From NCBI GenBank assembly GCA_027296625.1, contig JAPUIX010000058.1, forward strand, positions 1 through 47,013: a stretch of DNA of 47,013 nucleotides. Reading direction: 5' to 3'. Source of the stretch: Gammaproteobacteria bacterium (GTDB lineage: Bacteria; Pseudomonadota; Gammaproteobacteria; JAKEHO01). Positions 24,519 through 34,755 of the stretch are shown one piece after another. Made by a program: the position numbers and the translations under genes. The notes below the pieces were generated by a model. That model was not told where the DNA came from and searched no databases. It saw nothing but the letters and a program-made list of their open reading frames with translations. Every line of letters starts with the position of its first letter. Within the stretch, counting starts at the first letter, position 1.

Positions 24519-24727
24519 TCTTTAATACACCTCCACACGAGTCCTGCTAAGCCATCGGTAGACCGTTGTTCTGCTCCAACCTGGCCTGAATCTTGCCGCT
24601 TATTCATTAACGGGCGGTTCCGCCACATCGCATGCCGGTGCCTTGTGGGCGATAATGTCCTAACGACTTGATTTATAGGATTATTCGATTGCGGGAACGG
24701 TTTCGTACGGATGGATAGGGTGTCCTT

Positions 24728-24744
24728 TGCACCAAGATGGTGCA
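24728..24744. promoter_or_regulatory. Perfect NtrC-binding site upstream of ntrB
   Basis: TGCACCAAGATGGTGCA is exactly TGCACC-N5-GGTGCA, the NtrC (NRI) consensus. It ends 17 bases before the ATG of ntrB. In E. coli a site near glnL (ntrB) lets phosphorylated NtrC repress a local promoter, so autoregulation is the likely role here. Confidence 0.75.
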
Positions 24745-24761
24745 ATAATGCCCCGTTGACT

Positions 24762-25826
24762 ATGATCAAATCGGAACAGGCGCGACGTCTATTCGATCAT
24801 CTCACCACGGCAGTTTTGATGTTCGATGGGGAGCTCCGGCTCGCGGCCATCAACGCGTCTGGTGAGGACCTGCTGTCCGTCAGCGCTCGCCAAGTGCTGG
24901 GCCTGAAGGCGCAAGTGATCTGGCCGGATGCATCCATGTTTACTGGCACGCTGGAACGGTCATCTGTGAGTCAGGAGCCGTTTACGGAACGGGGGGTGGA
25001 ACTGCATCTTCCGGGTGGTAAGACAATGATGGTGGATTACACGGTGACCCCGATGGAGGAGAGTCAAGACGCCATTGCCCTTTTGGTTGAGCTGACCGAC
25101 GTGAGTGTGCGCCGTCGGATCGTCCGTGAAGAAGCGCTCGTAACCCAGAGCGAAGTCGCCAGGGCGCTCATCCGCGGCATGGCCCACGAGATCAAAAACC
25201 CCCTCGGTGGCCTCCGGGGCGCAGCCCAGTTGCTGGGGCGAGAACTTGAAGATCCAAAATTTGCGGAATACACGCGTATCATCATTGGTGAGGCTGATCG
25301 GTTGCAGCAGCTGGTGGACCGCATGCTGGCCCCCAACAGTCTCCCGAAAAAGAGCTTGGTCAACATTCATGAGGTGCTGGAATATTTGTGCAGCCTTGTG
25401 GAAGCCGAGACCAGTGCGGGTGTCACCATTGTGCGAGACTACGATCCGAGCCTGCCTGAGTTGAGTGCGGATCGCGAACAGCTGATCCAAGCGCTGTTGA
25501 ACCTTGTAAGAAACGCTGTGGAGGCGGTGGGTGTATCAGGTGAGATCACGTTACGCACCCGTCCGCAACGTCAAGTCACCATCGGACAGACGCGTTATAA
25601 GCTTGTCATCCGCGTCGATGTCATCGACAACGGCCCCGGCGTTCCACCCGAGATCGAACACGGTATTTTCTATCCGATGATCACCGGTCGCAATGACGGT
25701 ACTGGGCTCGGGCTCCCTATCGCACAAACGTTGATTCAACGGCACGGTGGTTTAATCGAGTTTGACAGCCAGCCCGGAAAAACAGTGTTTACTGTCTGGC
25801 TTCCGCTGGAGGGAGAGAATGGATAA
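24762..25826 (+). CDS. ntrB: Nitrogen regulation sensor histidine kinase NtrB
   Basis: NtrB (GlnL, NRII) is the cytoplasmic kinase/phosphatase that sets NtrC phosphorylation in response to PII. With the start at 24762 it has 354 residues: a PAS domain (about 5-115), the phosphorylated His 142 in GMAHEIKNPLGG, N-box NLVRNAVEA, G1 DNGPGVP and G2 GTGLGLPIA. I preferred MIKSEQARRLF to an upstream codon at 24711, because the longer frame would include the NtrC site and its extra residues do not look like a PAS start. Its TAA lies inside the ntrC start region, an eight-base overlap. Confidence 0.95.
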   Translation: MIKSEQARRLFDHLTTAVLMFDGELRLAAINASGEDLLSVSARQVLGLKAQVIWPDASMFTGTLERSSVSQEPFTERGVELHLPGGKTMMVDYTVTPMEESQDAIALLVELTDVSVRRRIVREEALVTQSEVARALIRGMAHEIKNPLGGLRGAAQLLGRELEDPKFAEYTRIIIGEADRLQQLVDRMLAPNSLPKKSLVNIHEVLEYLCSLVEAETSAGVTIVRDYDPSLPELSADREQLIQALLNLVRNAVEAVGVSGEITLRTRPQRQVTIGQTRYKLVIRVDVIDNGPGVPPEIEHGIFYPMITGRNDGTGLGLPIAQTLIQRHGGLIEFDSQPGKTVFTVWLPLEGENG

Positions 25827-27222
25827 AAAACGCGAGGTCTGGATCGTCGATGATGACCGCTCCATCCGCTGGGTGTTGGAAAAGGCGCTTACCCAAGCCG
25901 ATATGAACGTGACGAGCTTTGACAGGGCCGAGCCCATCATGGTGCGGCTTGGCGAGGAGACGCCTGACGTCATCATTTCTGATATCCGGATGCCCGGGAG
26001 TGATGGTCTCACCATGCTCAAGCAGGTAAAGCGGGCGCACCCAGACCTACCGGTCATCATCATGACCGCCTATTCGGATCTTGATAACGCCGTTGCGTCG
26101 TTCAAAGGCGGAGCATTCGATTACCTTGCAAAACCATTTGACGTGGATGAGGTCGTGAGCTTGGTTCAGCGGGCCGTAACACAAAACCGTGAGCGTGAAG
26201 CCGATCAGTTAGAGGGCGCCGAGGCCCGAGTGCCGGAGATCATCGGTGCAGCGCCTGTCATGCAGGAGGTCTTTCGGGCAATCGGTAGGCTCTCGCGTTC
26301 ACATGTTACCGTGCTTATTACCGGCGAGTCAGGGACGGGTAAGGAACTTGTTGCGCACGCCTTGCATCGACACAGTCCCCGTGCTGCTGCGCCGTTTATT
26401 GCGTTGAATACTTCGGCTATCCCACGTGAATTGCTGGAATCGGAACTCTTCGGCCACGAGCGGGGTGCTTTCACCGGCGCTCAGACTGAGCGAATCGGCC
26501 GTTTCGAGCAGGCCAACGGCGGGACCTTGTTCCTGGATGAGATCGGCGACATGTCGAATGAACTTCAGACGCGGCTCTTGCGAGTCCTCGCTAACGGGGA
26601 TTTCTACCGGGTCGGTGGGCAGGTGCAAATCACAGTGGATGTCCGTGTGATTGCTGCGACCCACCAGGACCTCGACGCCCGGGTAAAGGCCGGCACGTTT
26701 CGTGACGATTTATTCCATCGTTTGAATGTCATTCGTGTTCACCTGCCAGCACTACGCGAGCGTAGGGAAGACATCATATTATTGGCGAAACACTTTCTTG
26801 CGTTGGCGGCAAGGGAACTGGATGTCCCGCCCAAGACCTTGCTCGGTGAGACCGAAGCGTACCTCACAGGCCTCGATTGGCCGGGGAATGTCAGGCAAAT
26901 TGAAAATGTCTGCCGCTGGGTGACGGTGATGGCGCCGGCTCAGGAGATTCGTGTGGCGGATCTACCGCCGGAACTAAGCGGATCAACAGCATCTCAGTTC
27001 GGTGATTCCGACTGGGAAAGCATGTTGAAATTATGGGCGGAAGGTTGTTTGGCCCGTGGGGAGACGGGAGTCGTCGAGCAAGCTTTGCCCCGGTTTGAGC
27101 GGATCCTAATCGAGGCAGCCTTAAAGCAAACGGGTGGTCGCCGGCAGGATGCAGCTAGGTTTCTCGGATGGGGCCGAAATACCCTGACCCGCAAGATTAA
27201 GGAACTTGGGATCGAACGATAA
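25819..27222 (+). CDS. ntrC: Nitrogen response regulator NtrC, sigma-54 activator
   Basis: NtrC (GlnG, NRI) activates sigma-54 promoters of nitrogen-assimilation genes when phosphorylated by NtrB. From 25819 it has 467 residues. The receiver has acidic residues 11-13, phosphoacceptor Asp 55 (SDIRMPG) and Lys 105. The AAA+ domain has Walker A GESGTGKE (169-176), the sigma-54 contact loop GAFTGA (216-221) and Walker B GGTLFLDE (234-241). The C-terminal Fis-type helix-turn-helix is GGRRQDAARFLGWGRNTL. The ATG overlaps the end of ntrB by eight bases (GGAGGGAGAG upstream). Candidate target sites are present before glnA and before ntrB. Confidence 0.97.
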   Translation: MDKKREVWIVDDDRSIRWVLEKALTQADMNVTSFDRAEPIMVRLGEETPDVIISDIRMPGSDGLTMLKQVKRAHPDLPVIIMTAYSDLDNAVASFKGGAFDYLAKPFDVDEVVSLVQRAVTQNREREADQLEGAEARVPEIIGAAPVMQEVFRAIGRLSRSHVTVLITGESGTGKELVAHALHRHSPRAAAPFIALNTSAIPRELLESELFGHERGAFTGAQTERIGRFEQANGGTLFLDEIGDMSNELQTRLLRVLANGDFYRVGGQVQITVDVRVIAATHQDLDARVKAGTFRDDLFHRLNVIRVHLPALRERREDIILLAKHFLALAARELDVPPKTLLGETEAYLTGLDWPGNVRQIENVCRWVTVMAPAQEIRVADLPPELSGSTASQFGDSDWESMLKLWAEGCLARGETGVVEQALPRFERILIEAALKQTGGRRQDAARFLGWGRNTLTRKIKELGIER

Positions 27223-27274
27223 TTTTAGCCTGTCTCATTTGGCGCTTGTCGTTATCACGGGGGCCATCTTCGCC

Positions 27275-27622
27275 TCAAGCGAGCAAGCCACCGATGACGG
27301 CGCCAAGCCAGAGCATCCCGGTTTGGGAAAGCACCAGAATCAGTCCCCCTGCACCCGCAAGTACACCCAGGGAGGGTAGCCCTGTGAGGGCTGCGGCGAA
27401 TACGAACAGAGCGAGAGCAAAGAATAAGCAGGGCAACAATGCCGCCATCAGGCCAGCGCCGACACCACCCGCCACCTTGCCGCCCACTACGCCTGCAATC
27501 AAGGGCCCAATCACCGGCAACCAAAATAACAACAGGGAAATGAGGGTCATCCAGATCACGCCCATCAAGATACTGCCTTGCTGTGGGGCCTCCAGCGTTT
27601 TTGTTGCCTTCTCTTCTGGCAT
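27275..27622 (-). CDS. Small integral membrane protein of unknown function
   Basis: The 115-residue product has a short polar N-terminus and then about four hydrophobic segments (roughly 18-38, 38-58, 60-80, 83-112). They are rich in glycine (GVVGGKVAGGVGAG), which suggests tightly packed helices. No motif is recognisable. It lies between ntrC, with which it converges, and hemB, with 77 bases to the hemB stop on the same strand. Confidence 0.7.
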   Translation of the reverse strand: MPEEKATKTLEAPQQGSILMGVIWMTLISLLLFWLPVIGPLIAGVVGGKVAGGVGAGLMAALLPCLFFALALFVFAAALTGLPSLGVLAGAGGLILVLSQTGMLWLGAVIGGLLA

Positions 27623-27699
27623 CGTGGGTTCCCCTTTTTATTTTCCTCAGGCGTTAGCGTGACGCTGGGGTCTCTCGTTGTAACGGAAATTGGGCGGGC

Positions 27700-28734
<1,035 letters not shown>

Positions 28735-28882
28735 TTATACCGTACTGGCCGGATAAGCACCGGCATGTGAATTCATTATATCCTGCTTGCCGCTTATAGC
28801 GCTCAAATTCCCCGTTTGGTGGGACGTGGACTCTGCAGGGATGTCTCGGTCCACAATGCATTAGTGTATCCCACGTTTTTGT

Positions 28883-28911
28883 ATGACGGTTGAACAGAGC
28901 ACTGGTAAAAT
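28883..28911 (+). promoter_or_regulatory. Candidate extended -10 promoter of the ArsM-like gene
   Basis: ATGACG (28883-28888) and TAAAAT (28906-28911) are 17 bases apart, and the bases TGG directly before the -10 give an extended element. The leader would be about 44 bases with GAGGAG before the ATG. I saw no ArsR-type operator. Confidence 0.35.
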
Positions 28912-28961
28912 CTAAAAACGCGGGTCCAGTCTATAGTCTTTAAGGTTATGAGGAGCACACG

Positions 28962-30080
28962 ATGAACGTTCAATCGGCAGTATCTGAACGCTATTCCAAG
29001 GGCGCAAAGGAAAAACAGGGGGCTCTATGCTGCGCAGTCGATTACGATTCAGCGCTTTTGCGCTTGTTGCCCCGGGAGATCGTTGATAAGGATTACGGTT
29101 GTGGTGATCCAACCCGTTACGTTCGTCAAGGTGATGTCGTGCTCGATCTCGGCAGCGGCAGCGGCAAGGTGTGTTACATTGCGGCGCAGTTAGTCGGTGA
29201 GAAGGGCCGGGTGATCGGTATCGATATGAATAATGACATGCTCGCGCTGGCAAGGAAGTATCAATCCGAGATGGCAGATAAACTCGGAGGCGACAGAGTT
29301 AAATTTCTAAAGGGCCATATTCAGGATCTTGCGCTGGATGTGGAAAAGCTCGACCGGTATCTTGCCAAGCATCCTGTTGTCACTGCCTCGGATTATGCTC
29401 GAGCGCAAGAGTGGCAAGCTGAACAACGCACCAATGCCCCGCTCATTGCTAATGAGTCTGTGGATGTGATCATCTCCAATTGTGTGCTTAATCTGGTGGA
29501 GGACAGTGCGAAGCGGGAACTGGTGAGTGAAATCAGCAGGGTCCTAAAGCCCGGCGGTCGCGTCGCAATCTCCGACATTATCAGTGATGAGCCTATTCCC
29601 AATCACCTCAAGGCCGACGCGGAACTCTGGAGCGGGTGCATCTCAGGTGCCTTTCAGGAGCAAGAGATGATCGAGGCATTTCAGGAGGCTGGTTTTCTGG
29701 CCGTGCGCTACGACAGGTGGGCCACGGAGCCCTGGCGGGTGGTGGAAGGCATCCAGTTTCGTTCAATCATATTGACTGCGGTTAAATCTTTGGGGACAGA
29801 GTGTCTGGATCGGGGCCATGCGGTGATCTATAGGGGCCCATTCCGGGAGGTGACGGATGACGAGGGGCATGTGTTCCCACGTGGTGAGCGCATGGCAGTC
29901 TGTGAGCGAACGTATCGTTTCTTGATGGAGGGAGCCTACCGGGACGATTTTATCGGGATCACACCTGACACGCCTCGTGAGCCTGTTCCCTGGTGTGCGC
30001 CTGTCGGCACGCGGCGGCCGGCGTCTGAGACAAAGGGCGGACAGCATACAGGGGATCGCGCCTCATCCGCCTGTTGTTAA
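28962..30080 (+). CDS. ArsM-like SAM-dependent methyltransferase
   Basis: The 372-residue protein looks like an arsenite S-adenosylmethionine methyltransferase. Motif I is VLDLGSGSG (60-68). The cysteines expected to bind trivalent arsenic are Cys 47 (DYGCGDP), Cys 174 (SNCVLNL) and Cys 226 (SGCISGAF); Cys 23-Cys 24 and a terminal Cys 371-Cys 372 pair add further thiols. ArsM methylates As(III) to volatile or less thiol-reactive products. Between motif III and SNCVLNL there is an inserted region of about 45 residues that I recall from a related bacterial subgroup. No arsR, arsB or arsC is in the window, so arsenic as the substrate is inferred. Confidence 0.75.
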   Translation: MNVQSAVSERYSKGAKEKQGALCCAVDYDSALLRLLPREIVDKDYGCGDPTRYVRQGDVVLDLGSGSGKVCYIAAQLVGEKGRVIGIDMNNDMLALARKYQSEMADKLGGDRVKFLKGHIQDLALDVEKLDRYLAKHPVVTASDYARAQEWQAEQRTNAPLIANESVDVIISNCVLNLVEDSAKRELVSEISRVLKPGGRVAISDIISDEPIPNHLKADAELWSGCISGAFQEQEMIEAFQEAGFLAVRYDRWATEPWRVVEGIQFRSIILTAVKSLGTECLDRGHAVIYRGPFREVTDDEGHVFPRGERMAVCERTYRFLMEGAYRDDFIGITPDTPREPVPWCAPVGTRRPASETKGGQHTGDRASSACC

Positions 30081-30107
30081 TCAATTAAGGGGGCGTTCGC
30101 GGTAGCG

Positions 30108-30830
30108 CTACGCGTTCGTCACAGTCTCACTGGATAAGCGCTGCATCGTGCGTTCGATCCAGTCCTCGGCTTGTCCTTTAATATCTGCTGCCGTCTTTCC
30201 TTTCGGCTCGATCACGGGTCCGACGACTAGGCGAATAGTGCCTGGGCGTTTAATAAAGGTGTTCCGTGGCCAGAACAGGCCAGCGTTATGAGCCACCGGG
30301 ACGACCGGATATCCGGTTTTTTCCGCAAGCAGGCCACCAGCCGGCAGGTAAGGTCCGCGCTCACCCGGTGCGATCCGTGTGCCCTCGGGAAAGATGATCA
30401 CCCATCGGCCTGCACGGAGCCGTTGGGTCCCTTGCTCGATGATCTGGCCAAGAGCTCTCCGAGTCGAAGTCCTATCGATAGCAATGGGCTCAAGTGTTGC
30501 TAGGGACCACCCAAAAAATGGAATCCACAACAATTCCCGTTTTATCACATAGACTTGGGGAGGAAATATCTGCTGGAGAGACAGAGTCTCCCAGGCAGAT
30601 TGATGTTTGCACAAAACAATGGCCGTCTCCTTCGGAGGGTCATCGACATACTCAACCTGATACCGAAGCCTACAAGTGATCTCTAGCCACCATAAGTTGA
30701 AATAAATCCAGCCTGAGATAAAGCGGTAGCGCCAGAGAAACGGGAGGGGAAGAATAAGAATGCTTACTGGAGCAAAGATCAGAGTAGATGCAGCAAGACC
30801 CGCATAGAACAGGCACGAGCGAAGCAAGAG
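30108..30830 (-). CDS. plsC: 1-acyl-sn-glycerol-3-phosphate acyltransferase
   Basis: PlsC acylates lysophosphatidic acid at the inner membrane in phospholipid synthesis. The product has N-terminal hydrophobic segments and the acceptor/catalytic motif HQSAWE (His 77; Glu replaces the usual Asp of HX4D, as in many gammaproteobacterial members). VIKRELLWIPFFGW and FPEGTR (148-153) follow. I placed the start at 30830, eleven bases after the gmhB stop with GGAAAAGG upstream, which aligns with homologues (240 residues). An upstream in-frame ATG at 30869 would overlap gmhB by 29 bases. It ends the glyQ-glyS-gmhB-plsC cluster. Confidence 0.9.
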   Translation of the reverse strand, partial: LLLRSCLFYAGLAASTLIFAPVSILILPLPFLWRYRFISGWIYFNLWWLEITCRLRYQVEYVDDPPKETAIVLCKHQSAWETLSLQQIFPPQVYVIKRELLWIPFFGWSLATLEPIAIDRTSTRRALGQIIEQGTQRLRAGRWVIIFPEGTRIAPGERGPYLPAGGLLAEKTGYPVVPVAHNAGLFWPRNTFIKRPGTIRLVVGPVIEPKGKTAADIKGQAEDWIERTMQRLSSETVTNA

Positions 30831-30840
30831 CATCTGACGA

Positions 30841-31380
30841 TCAACCTTTTCCCAGAACCTCATCGACAAAGGTGGCTAAATCATCATGTATGGACACGCC
30901 TTTCATGTCGTCGCCTTTATCCAATACATCTCGACCCTTGCCGCTTAGCACTAGTACCGGTCTCGCGCCCGCATTCCGCGCGGCCTCGATATCGCTGAGG
31001 CGATCACCAACTGCTGAAACGTCTTTCATTGAAATGTGCAGCCGAGATGCGATTTCTTTGAAAAGGCCTGTGCGCGGCTTACGACACTCGCAGCCTTCCT
31101 TTGGCCCATGGGGGCAAAAAAATATCGCCTCAATTGCACCACCGACTTCGGCAAGTTGTTTATGCATCTTCTTATGGATCTGATTCAAGGTTTCTATGTC
31201 GAACAAGCGACGCGCAAGGCCAGACTGGTTGCTAGCTACTACCACCCGATATCCGTCACGCGATAGACGTGCGATAGCTTCCAGACTGCCGGGAATTGGT
31301 TTCCATTCATCAGGCGATTTAATAAAGTTATCTGCATCGTAGTTGATGACACCATCACGGTCGAGAATGATCAACGCCAT
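30841..31380 (-). CDS. gmhB: D-glycero-beta-D-manno-heptose-1,7-bisphosphate 7-phosphatase
   Basis: GmhB removes the C7 phosphate during ADP-heptose synthesis for the LPS inner core. The 179-residue HAD-family protein has the catalytic Asp 7 and Asp 9 in LDRDGVINYD, VASNQSGLARR, and the structural zinc site Cys 89, His 91, Cys 97, Cys 99 (CPHGPKEGCECRKP). GDRLSDIEAA holds the Mg-binding aspartates. The zinc loop separates GmhB from the histidinol-phosphate phosphatase domain of HisB. It sits between glyS and plsC on the same strand, a common gammaproteobacterial order. Confidence 0.95.
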   Translation of the reverse strand: MALIILDRDGVINYDADNFIKSPDEWKPIPGSLEAIARLSRDGYRVVVASNQSGLARRLFDIETLNQIHKKMHKQLAEVGGAIEAIFFCPHGPKEGCECRKPRTGLFKEIASRLHISMKDVSAVGDRLSDIEAARNAGARPVLVLSGKGRDVLDKGDDMKGVSIHDDLATFVDEVLGKG

Positions 31381-31435
31381 AATATCGCGAGCTTCAAAAA
31401 ATATAAGTTGGCAAAAATGTTTTAGAACTCATGCG

Positions 31436-33556
31436 CTACCCTTGCAATCGCGATATATCAGCGGCTTCAAGGAACAAAGTGCTTAGCTTTTTCAGAAGCG
31501 CCAAGCGATTATTTTTCAAAGCTTCGTCCTCGCACATTACCAGTACATCATCAAAGAACGCGTCCACACTGTCCCGTAGACCAGCAAGCTGTGTCAAGGC
31601 GCCGGTGTAGTCACTCTTTTCCAACAAGGGTCTGACTTTAGCATCAATTTCTGCGAGTCGCGTCGCGAGGTGCCGCTCAGCTGGTTCATCAAGCAGTGTC
31701 TCTTCGACTTTGTCTTTAGTGACTCCCCCAGCCTGTTTTAAGATGTTCCGGATGCGCTTGTTAGCTGCCGCCAGACTTTTGGCCTCCGGTAACCCGCGAA
31801 AATCAGCCACCGCACGGATACGTCGGTGAAAATCGTAGGGCCGCGTAGGCCGGCGTGCGAGTACCGCCTCAAAAACGTCCGTTCCAATTCCGTCCTCAAG
31901 ATAGTAGCTGCGCAGGCGTTCCATCATGAAGTTGTAAACTTCACTACTCACTTTAGAGGTCTTAAACTCGGGGGAGTAATTCTTTGCTGCTGCCACAAGA
32001 AGCTGTTCCAGGTCCAGATCTAATTCACCTTCGATTAGGATACGTAAACATCCGAGCGCCGCACGACGCAGCCCAAACGGATCTTTGTCCCCCGACGGGG
32101 CATTGCCAATGCCAAAGATCCCGACCAGGGTATCCAGTTTATCCGCTAGGGCCAGCCCCTGCCCGGTTGACGTCCGGGGGAGTTCGTCACCTGCGAACCT
32201 GGGCATGTATTGTTCGTCTAGAGCTTGTGCAACCTCTTCCGGCTCACCGTCGTTGATGGCGTAGTAGCGCCCCATAATGCCCTGAAGTTCAGGGAATTCG
32301 CCAACCATCTGTGTGAAGAGGTCATTCTTAGAAAGCTCGCCGGCGCGCCGCGCCCACGAGCGATTGGCGCCGAGTGCTGACGCGATTTTATCGGCGAGTT
32401 TTATAACGCGATCAGATTTCTCATAGAGCGTTCCCAGCTTGCTTTGAAAGATGACGCCTTTGAGATCGCTTCTACGCTTGGCTAAGGGCGTTGAACGGTC
32501 CTGTTCCCAGAAAAAAGCAGCATCGCTGAGTCTTGGGCGAATAACCCGCTCATTACCCGCCCGAACCACATCAGGATCTCGACTTTCGATGTTGTAGACG
32601 GCTATGAAATGAGGCATCAGCCGGGACTGGCTATCCACCACGTGGAAATATTTCAGTTTGTCTGCCATGGTGGCGATGAGTATCTCAGCAGGAAGTGCCA
32701 GAAATGCCTTATCAAAAGAACCTGCGAGCGTGTTTGGCCATTCCACCAGGGCCGCGACTTCGTCCAACAGGGCATTGTCAATCACGGCCACACCATGGAT
32801 GGTTTTCGCTGTGTCCTGAACCTGTTTTTGGATCCGCTCACGCCGCTCATCAAATGCAGGTATGACGTAGCCTTGTTTCTCAAGGACAGATGCATATTCG
32901 CTCGCGTTGGTGAGTTCTATAGGCGCAGGGTGATGAAAGCGGTGTCCACGGGTCGCATGGCCAGCCAATACACCTAATATCTCTGCAGGGATCGTGGCAT
33001 CGCCATACAACAACACTACCCAGTGCACGGGCCGTATAAATTCTTCCTCGCCGGCGCCCCAGCGCATACGCTTGGGAATAGGGAGTTTTGCCAGCGCCCC
33101 GCGGACGATCTCGGGTAAGAGTTCCGCAGTCGCCTGTCCTTTCTCCCGGCTGCGGTAGATCAGCCAGCGACCTTTTGGAGTCTCGAGACGTTCCAAGGCA
33201 TCAATCGTTACCCCGCATGAACGTGCAAAACCTTCTGCAGCGGGTGTCACATTCCCCTCGGCGTCAAACGCGGCCGAGAGCGCTGGGCCGCGTCGCTCGA
33301 TTTCTTTGTCAGGTTGTTTACTAATTAAGTTGTTTAACATAAGCCCAAGTCGACGGGGTGTGGCATAGGGCAAGGCCTCGTCATATGTGAGCCCCGATTT
33401 TTCAACTGCGAGGGTGATGCTCTGGGCAAAGACCGTGGATAGGGATTTTAGGGCCTTTGGCGGTAACTCTTCCGTGCCAATCTCGACAAGCAGATCGTGT
33501 GCAAGCATTGCCTCTTTACGGGCAGGGGTATTGGTGGCTCGAGCGGATTTTGGCAT
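31436..33556 (-). CDS. glyS: Glycyl-tRNA synthetase beta subunit
   Basis: GlyS is the tRNA-recognising subunit of the bacterial alpha2beta2 glycyl-tRNA synthetase. It is about 700 residues long, as in the family. LLVEIGTEELPPKAL marks the N-terminus, followed by ATPRRLG, HFIAVYNIESRD, DPFGLRRAALGCLRI and a C-terminal anticodon-binding helical domain. The start may be 33556, 13 bases after glyQ, or an internal ATG at 33508 (MLAHDLLVEIG), which matches homologues better; the 16 extra residues are polar and uncertain. Confidence 0.96.
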   Translation of the reverse strand: MPKSARATNTPARKEAMLAHDLLVEIGTEELPPKALKSLSTVFAQSITLAVEKSGLTYDEALPYATPRRLGLMLNNLISKQPDKEIERRGPALSAAFDAEGNVTPAAEGFARSCGVTIDALERLETPKGRWLIYRSREKGQATAELLPEIVRGALAKLPIPKRMRWGAGEEEFIRPVHWVVLLYGDATIPAEILGVLAGHATRGHRFHHPAPIELTNASEYASVLEKQGYVIPAFDERRERIQKQVQDTAKTIHGVAVIDNALLDEVAALVEWPNTLAGSFDKAFLALPAEILIATMADKLKYFHVVDSQSRLMPHFIAVYNIESRDPDVVRAGNERVIRPRLSDAAFFWEQDRSTPLAKRRSDLKGVIFQSKLGTLYEKSDRVIKLADKIASALGANRSWARRAGELSKNDLFTQMVGEFPELQGIMGRYYAINDGEPEEVAQALDEQYMPRFAGDELPRTSTGQGLALADKLDTLVGIFGIGNAPSGDKDPFGLRRAALGCLRILIEGELDLDLEQLLVAAAKNYSPEFKTSKVSSEVYNFMMERLRSYYLEDGIGTDVFEAVLARRPTRPYDFHRRIRAVADFRGLPEAKSLAAANKRIRNILKQAGGVTKDKVEETLLDEPAERHLATRLAEIDAKVRPLLEKSDYTGALTQLAGLRDSVDAFFDDVLVMCEDEALKNNRLALLKKLSTLFLEAADISRLQG

Positions 33557-33569
33557 GGCATTTCCGGCG

Positions 33570-34520
33570 TTACGTTTGGACCTTGGATGCCTTTCCTTTT
33601 ACCGACTGCAGCAGAGGAAAACCCAGCTCCTCTCGCCGTTTAAGATATGCTTCGGCAACCGCTCGTGCCATGCTCCTTACACGCAGAATAAAACGCTGGC
33701 GCTCGGTGACGGATATCGCGTGGCGTGCATCTAGGAGATTAAAAAGGTGTGAGGCCTTGAGCACCAATTCATACGCAGCCAGCGGTAAGTCTGCCTTGAT
33801 AAGTTTCTTGCTTTCTTTCTCGCAAGCGTCAAACCAGCCAAATAGTGACGGAGTATCTGTGCCCTCAAAATTATAAGTCGACATCTCTAACTCGTATCGT
33901 TGATAGTTATCCCCATAGGTAATGGCCCCAAGATCGGTGCGGGCCCATACGAGGTCAAAAACACTCCCCACGTCTTGCAGGTACATGGCAATGCGTTCGA
34001 GACCGTAGGTAATCTCTCCTGACACCGGACGGCAGTCTATCCCGCCGACTTGCTGAAAATAGGTGAACTGGCTGATTTCCATGCTATTGAGCCATACCTC
34101 CCAGCCCAAGCCCCATGCCCCCAAGGTCGGCGATTCCCAGTCGTCTTCAACAAAACGGATGTCGTGGACCAAGGGGTCGATACCGAGGTGTTGGAGGGAG
34201 CCCAGGTAGCGGTCCTGGATATCCAGGGGCGACGGCTTCAGGAGTACCTGAAATTGAAAGTACCGCTGCAGGCGGTTGGGATTCTCACCATAGCGCCCGT
34301 CGGTCGGCCGTCTGGCCGGCTGGACAAAGGCCGTCTTCCACGGTTCGGGTCCAATTGCACGCAGAAAGGTCGTTGGATGAAAGGTGCCCGCGCCCACTTC
34401 CATGTCATAGGGTTGCTCGATGATACACCCCTCGGCGGCCCAATATTCCTGCAGCGCCAAGATCAATCCTTGAAAGGTAGTGATATCACGCTCGTTTGTT
34501 AAAGTTGCATTGCTGTGCAA
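33570..34520 (-). CDS. glyQ: Glycyl-tRNA synthetase alpha subunit
   Basis: GlyQ is the catalytic class II subunit that activates glycine and pairs with Gly[73 protein letters not shown] (motif region) and [13 protein letters not shown] are all present. No ATG stands near the conserved start. I placed it at TTG 34520, with AGGGG seven bases upstream, giving 316 residues. A GTG at 34583 is also in frame but has no good ribosome-binding site, and the added residues match no family N-terminus. Confidence 0.95.
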   Translation of the reverse strand: MHSNATLTNERDITTFQGLILALQEYWAAEGCIIEQPYDMEVGAGTFHPTTFLRAIGPEPWKTAFVQPARRPTDGRYGENPNRLQRYFQFQVLLKPSPLDIQDRYLGSLQHLGIDPLVHDIRFVEDDWESPTLGAWGLGWEVWLNSMEISQFTYFQQVGGIDCRPVSGEITYGLERIAMYLQDVGSVFDLVWARTDLGAITYGDNYQRYELEMSTYNFEGTDTPSLFGWFDACEKESKKLIKADLPLAAYELVLKASHLFNLLDARHAISVTERQRFILRVRSMARAVAEAYLKRREELGFPLLQSVKGKASKVQT

Positions 34521-34527
34521 GAAGAAT

Positions 34528-34532
34528 CCCCT
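34528..34532 (-). promoter_or_regulatory. Ribosome-binding site supporting the TTG start of glyQ
   Basis: AGGGG on the minus strand lies seven bases before TTG 34520. It is the only strong Shine-Dalgarno match near the conserved N-terminus, so it decides between the TTG and the more distal GTG. Confidence 0.5.
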
Positions 34533-34755
34533 GCAAGAGACACGTGGCCGGGAAGTATAGCCCGTGAATGCCCGTCTGTGCACGCAAGCGCCGCTGATCC
34601 ATCGCTTGTTTGAAACCCCGGGCTCCGCTCAGTCATGCAGCGTTGCACATACCGACAAATCGCGATTGGGCGTCATGTGGCGCACAACGGTACGCTCAGC
34701 AGTGAATACCTGGATCTCCTGCATTACGGAGGTGGGTTGTGGCGTCTCTTAAACG

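Noticed and set aside
24960-25490. 176-codon minus-strand frame
   Set aside because: Antisense to ntrB, where the kinase motifs are clear on the plus strand.
30085-30115. GC-rich palindromic stretch between the ArsM-like gene and plsC (GTAGCGCTAC core)
   Set aside because: The self-complementary core leaves no room for a loop, the outer pairing needs a bulge, and no T-run follows on either strand; too weak to call a terminator.
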